From contig CAZMXS010000006.1 in the NCBI GenBank assembly GCA_964570325.1, positions 1 to 64,000 on the forward strand: 64,000 nt of DNA, given 5' to 3'. This stretch comes from CAZMXS01 sp964570325. GTDB lineage: Bacteria; Verrucomicrobiota; Kiritimatiellia; CAIQIC01; CAZMXS01. Position numbers and translations under genes: made by a program. Shown here piece by piece: positions 62,176 through 64,000 of this stretch. Each line of letters starts with the position of its first letter. Within the stretch, counting starts at the first letter, position 1. The notes beneath the pieces were generated by a model that had not been told where the DNA came from, did not search any database, and was given only the letters and a program-made list of their open reading frames with translations.

Positions 62176-62454
62176 CTACCGGGCGCCAACCACGCCCATT
62201 ACTTCATCAATCATCGCCCGCGCCGCGCGCGGTGACCGGCCCCGGATGGCGGCCGCGAGACATTGCTCAATATGTTTCCGCAGAATCCGGTCTCCCACCG
62301 CCCGCAGGGCGGCGCGCGCCGCCTCAATCTGGCGCAGTATGTCAATGCAATAGGCCCCCTCCGCCACCATGCGCTCCACCCCGCGCACCTGGCCGGCAAT
62401 TCGGGCCAGCCGGCCTAGATTCTCATCATGCCGTGTCCGTTTATTCGGCTGCAT
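62176..62454 (-). CDS. csoR: CsoR-type copper-sensing repressor
   Basis: 92 residues from the ATG at 62454 (AGGG five bases upstream; a GTG at 62460 is the alternative). The all-helical family motif RLARIAGQVRGVERMV is followed by Cys36, His61 and Cys65, the exact C-x24-H-x3-C copper(I) ligand spacing of CsoR. It should release DNA when it binds Cu(I). It lies downstream of, and overlaps, the permease gene; the matching palindrome is in that gene's promoter. Confidence 0.88.
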   Translation of the reverse strand: MQPNKRTRHDENLGRLARIAGQVRGVERMVAEGAYCIDILRQIEAARAALRAVGDRILRKHIEQCLAAAIRGRSPRAARAMIDEVMGVVGAR

Positions 62455-63532
62455 AGCCACCCTCGTTTTTTACACCACCACACCGACCATCGCTTCCTTC
62501 CGCCGACCTTTGCCGGCCGCGCCCCGCAAGCGCCCGGACGGCCGGCGCCAGCAACACCGCCAACATCAGCCCCGCCGCAACGTGTTGCCACGGGGCCAGA
62601 CCCGCGCCGACCGCGCAATGCGCCGCCGCGGCGGGTATCCGCGGAACCAGCACACCGTCGAGGATAAGCCCGGACGCCAGCGCAGTGGCCACCAGCACGA
62701 TCAGGAAGACCGCCATCGCGCGCAGGCCCAGCAGGCGGTGGAGCGCGGTCAGCGTCGCCGCATTGGTCGCCGGGCCGGTAATCAGGAACACCAGCGCCGC
62801 GCCAACCGAGACGCCGGCGTTGATCAAACCCAGCGCAATCGGAACCGACGCGGTGGAGCAGACATACAACGGCACCCCGATCGCCAACATCACCAGCATG
62901 GTCCCGATGCCGCCCCCCAGTTGATCGGCAAAGAAGTTCTCCGGGATCAACGCCCCCATCAGGCCGGCCACCAGCAATCCCAGCAGCAGCGCGCGGTAGA
63001 TATCGGCCGGCAGGGTCACGAAGGCGTGATGGAAGGCGCGCCGCCACCAGGGCCCGGCGGCCGGCTGGAATCCGTTGGCCGGGCCGTCCACCGCCGGCGC
63101 CAGCCGCGCGCGCCCATCGAGCGCGTCAACCAGGACGCCGCACAGCGCGCCGGAGACAAACGCGGCGATCGGCCTGAAGATCGCCAAAACCGGACCCAGC
63201 AACCCCCACGTCACCAGGATGCTGTCCACGCCGGTCTGGGGCGTGGACATCAAAAACGCCGCCGTCGCGCCCTTGCCCGCCCCATGGCGGCGCAATGCGG
63301 CGGTCACCGGAATCACGCTGCACGAGCATAGCGGCAGCGGCACCCCGCACAGCGCGGCCTTGACGGCCGCAACTCCACCCCGTCCGCCCAGGTGCCGCGC
63401 CACCCAGGCCGCGGGAAGCAGGACATGCAACAGGCCCGCAACGGCGAACCCGAACAGCAGGTACGGCGCCATCCGACCCAGCACCTCCCAAGTCGCGCGC
63501 GCAACCTCAATCGCCTGGTCCAGCAGCATCAT
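62441..63532 (-). CDS. SO_0444-family Cu/Zn efflux permease
   Basis: 363 residues, about eight helices, of the ArsP/DUF318-like permease superfamily. The Cys motif CGVPLPLCSCSVIPV (Cys62, Cys69, Cys71) and FLMSTPQTGVDSILVTWGLLGP mark the SO_0444 type linked to copper and zinc export. A second half-repeat has GVPLYVCSTASVPIALGLI and ITGPATNAATL. The csoR gene overlaps its 3' end, and a CsoR-like operator lies 9 bases before its start. Confidence 0.85.
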   Translation of the reverse strand: MMLLDQAIEVARATWEVLGRMAPYLLFGFAVAGLLHVLLPAAWVARHLGGRGGVAAVKAALCGVPLPLCSCSVIPVTAALRRHGAGKGATAAFLMSTPQTGVDSILVTWGLLGPVLAIFRPIAAFVSGALCGVLVDALDGRARLAPAVDGPANGFQPAAGPWWRRAFHHAFVTLPADIYRALLLGLLVAGLMGALIPENFFADQLGGGIGTMLVMLAIGVPLYVCSTASVPIALGLINAGVSVGAALVFLITGPATNAATLTALHRLLGLRAMAVFLIVLVATALASGLILDGVLVPRIPAAAAHCAVGAGLAPWQHVAAGLMLAVLLAPAVRALAGRGRQRSAEGSDGRCGGVKNEGGYAAE

Positions 63533-63537
63533 GCACC

Positions 63538-63565
63538 AATATACCCCTTAGGGGTATCAAGTCAA
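63538..63565 (-). promoter_or_regulatory. Promoter of the copper operon, probably leaderless
   Basis: Minus strand TTGACT (63565-63560) and TATATT (63543-63538), spacer 16. The predicted start of transcription falls on or beside the ATG at 63532. The spacer is almost completely filled by the palindrome at 63541-63557. Confidence 0.65.
63541..63557. promoter_or_regulatory. CsoR operator palindrome
   Basis: ATACCCCTTAGGGGTAT, a perfect 17-base palindrome around a central T. It matches known CsoR sites, which are G/C-tract palindromes flanked by TA-rich bases. Bound repressor would cover both the -10 and the spacer. Confidence 0.8.
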
Positions 63566-63671
63566 ATGCCGAACCGGCCGGGACGCCAATCCGCTGCGCT
63601 CCCCACTCCCGCTTGACAAGATCATCCGGCTGACTCAAGTATGTATTTGAACTCGAGCAACAGACAGAGCC

Positions 63672-63839
63672 ATGATGAAAATTAATCGCCGGCTTCCCGG
63701 CGCCCCAAGCCGGTCCTTCGGGCCTCCGCCGTTATCGGTCGCCCCTATTTTCCAATTCCGCCCCGCCGGCCGGCGGGCCGTCCAGATCCGGCAGACGGAG
63801 CGGGCGCGACGCGCCGGACCCAAGGCGGGATCGTCGTGA
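63672..63839 (+). CDS. Possible small ORF coupled to the MATE gene
   Basis: 55 codons starting MMKINRRLPGAPS, basic and Pro-rich. Its TGA overlaps the GTG of the MATE gene (GTGA), which would allow coupled translation. No family, no strong ribosome site, and the composition is that of many chance ORFs in GC-rich DNA. TTGACA at 63613-63618 might be a -35 but lacks a clear -10. Confidence 0.2.
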   Translation: MMKINRRLPGAPSRSFGPPPLSVAPIFQFRPAGRRAVQIRQTERARRAGPKAGSS

Positions 63840-64000
63840 GCGTCATCGAAGCCGAGCAGGCAACGCGGCCGTCCGCCGCGGCCGCGCTCGTGGATCGCGG
63901 GGTGATCCGCACGCTGTTCGGGATGGCCTTCCCCATGCTGGCCGGCACGCTCGCGATGACGACCTACCATCTCGCCGATACTTGGTTTGTTTCGCGGCTG
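63836..64000 (+). CDS. MATE-family efflux transporter (N-terminus only)
   Basis: Open from GTG at 63836 to the window end (55 codons). The segment IRTLFGMAFPMLAGTLAMTTYHLADTWFVSRL is split here only by my reading limit; its parts FPMLAGTLAMTTYHLADT and WFVSRL are the typical first helix and loop of MATE drug/sodium antiporters. AAGGCGGGA precedes the start. The rest lies outside. Confidence 0.75.
   Translation, partial: MSVIEAEQATRPSAAAALVDRGVIRTLFGMAFPMLAGTLAMTTYHLADTWFVSRL

Overview
This GC-rich window (about two thirds G+C by eye) looks like a chromosomal segment of an uncultured diderm bacterium. The best guess is the PVC group (Kiritimatiellota/Verrucomicrobiota-like). The reasons are two LpxL/HtrB-type lipid A acyltransferases, an LPS-kinase-like protein, several secreted proteins with TSP3-type calcium repeats, and a YadA-head-like fibre ending in an S74 chaperone domain. 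No rRNA or marker tree is available, so the assignment is an inference. No tRNA, rRNA, CRISPR array, intact insertion sequence or prophage was recognised. Both ends cut genes: a response regulator at base 1 and a MATE transporter at base 64000.

Layout. 1-2.7 kb: response regulator, LysM/coiled-coil protein and MFS transporter on the minus strand. 3-8.4 kb: lipoprotein PIMT, two ArnT-like glycosyltransferases and an acyltransferase. 8.6-16.2 kb: hisI, trpE, trpG, a TPR gene broken by an amber codon, larB, larC and a GH10-like protein without its catalytic glutamates. 16.2-18.2 kb: orphan antitoxin-like ORF, nadK, tlyA. 18.2-24.4 kb (minus): a tightly packed, more AT-rich operon of secreted proteins, one with two in-frame stops, plus a broken C-terminal fragment. 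24.7-35 kb (minus): xseB, xseA, ymdB, rny, 5-formyl-THF cyclo-ligase, rarA, a 6S RNA, pheT, pheS. 35.3-40.7 kb (plus): S74 surface fibre, ychF, DUF2851. 41-47.7 kb (minus): complete livFGMHJ ABC importer, a zinc-ribbon protein and a DUF362 protein. 48-52.2 kb: STAS/HATPase pair, small lipoprotein, moaA, moeA, moaC. 52.3-62 kb: three more ArnT-like glycosyltransferases, mobA, a kinase/glycosidase-like fusion and a second acyltransferase. 62.2-63.6 kb: copper-type csoR with an SO_0444-family permease and a clear operator.

Themes. Envelope glycolipid building dominates: five ArnT-like enzymes, two acyltransferases and one LPS-kinase-like fusion. Molybdenum cofactor genes moaA-moeA-moaC and mobA flank a glycosyltransferase. 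Many gene starts were moved inward because the start codon overlaps the previous stop (ATGA) or has a clear Shine-Dalgarno.

The most unusual signals are: degenerate tandem heptamers in several intergenic spaces, often ending at a start codon; three in-frame TAG codons, each followed by G; a 6S RNA in front of rarA and the cyclo-ligase gene; leaderless-looking promoters; and a CsoR palindrome lying in a promoter spacer.
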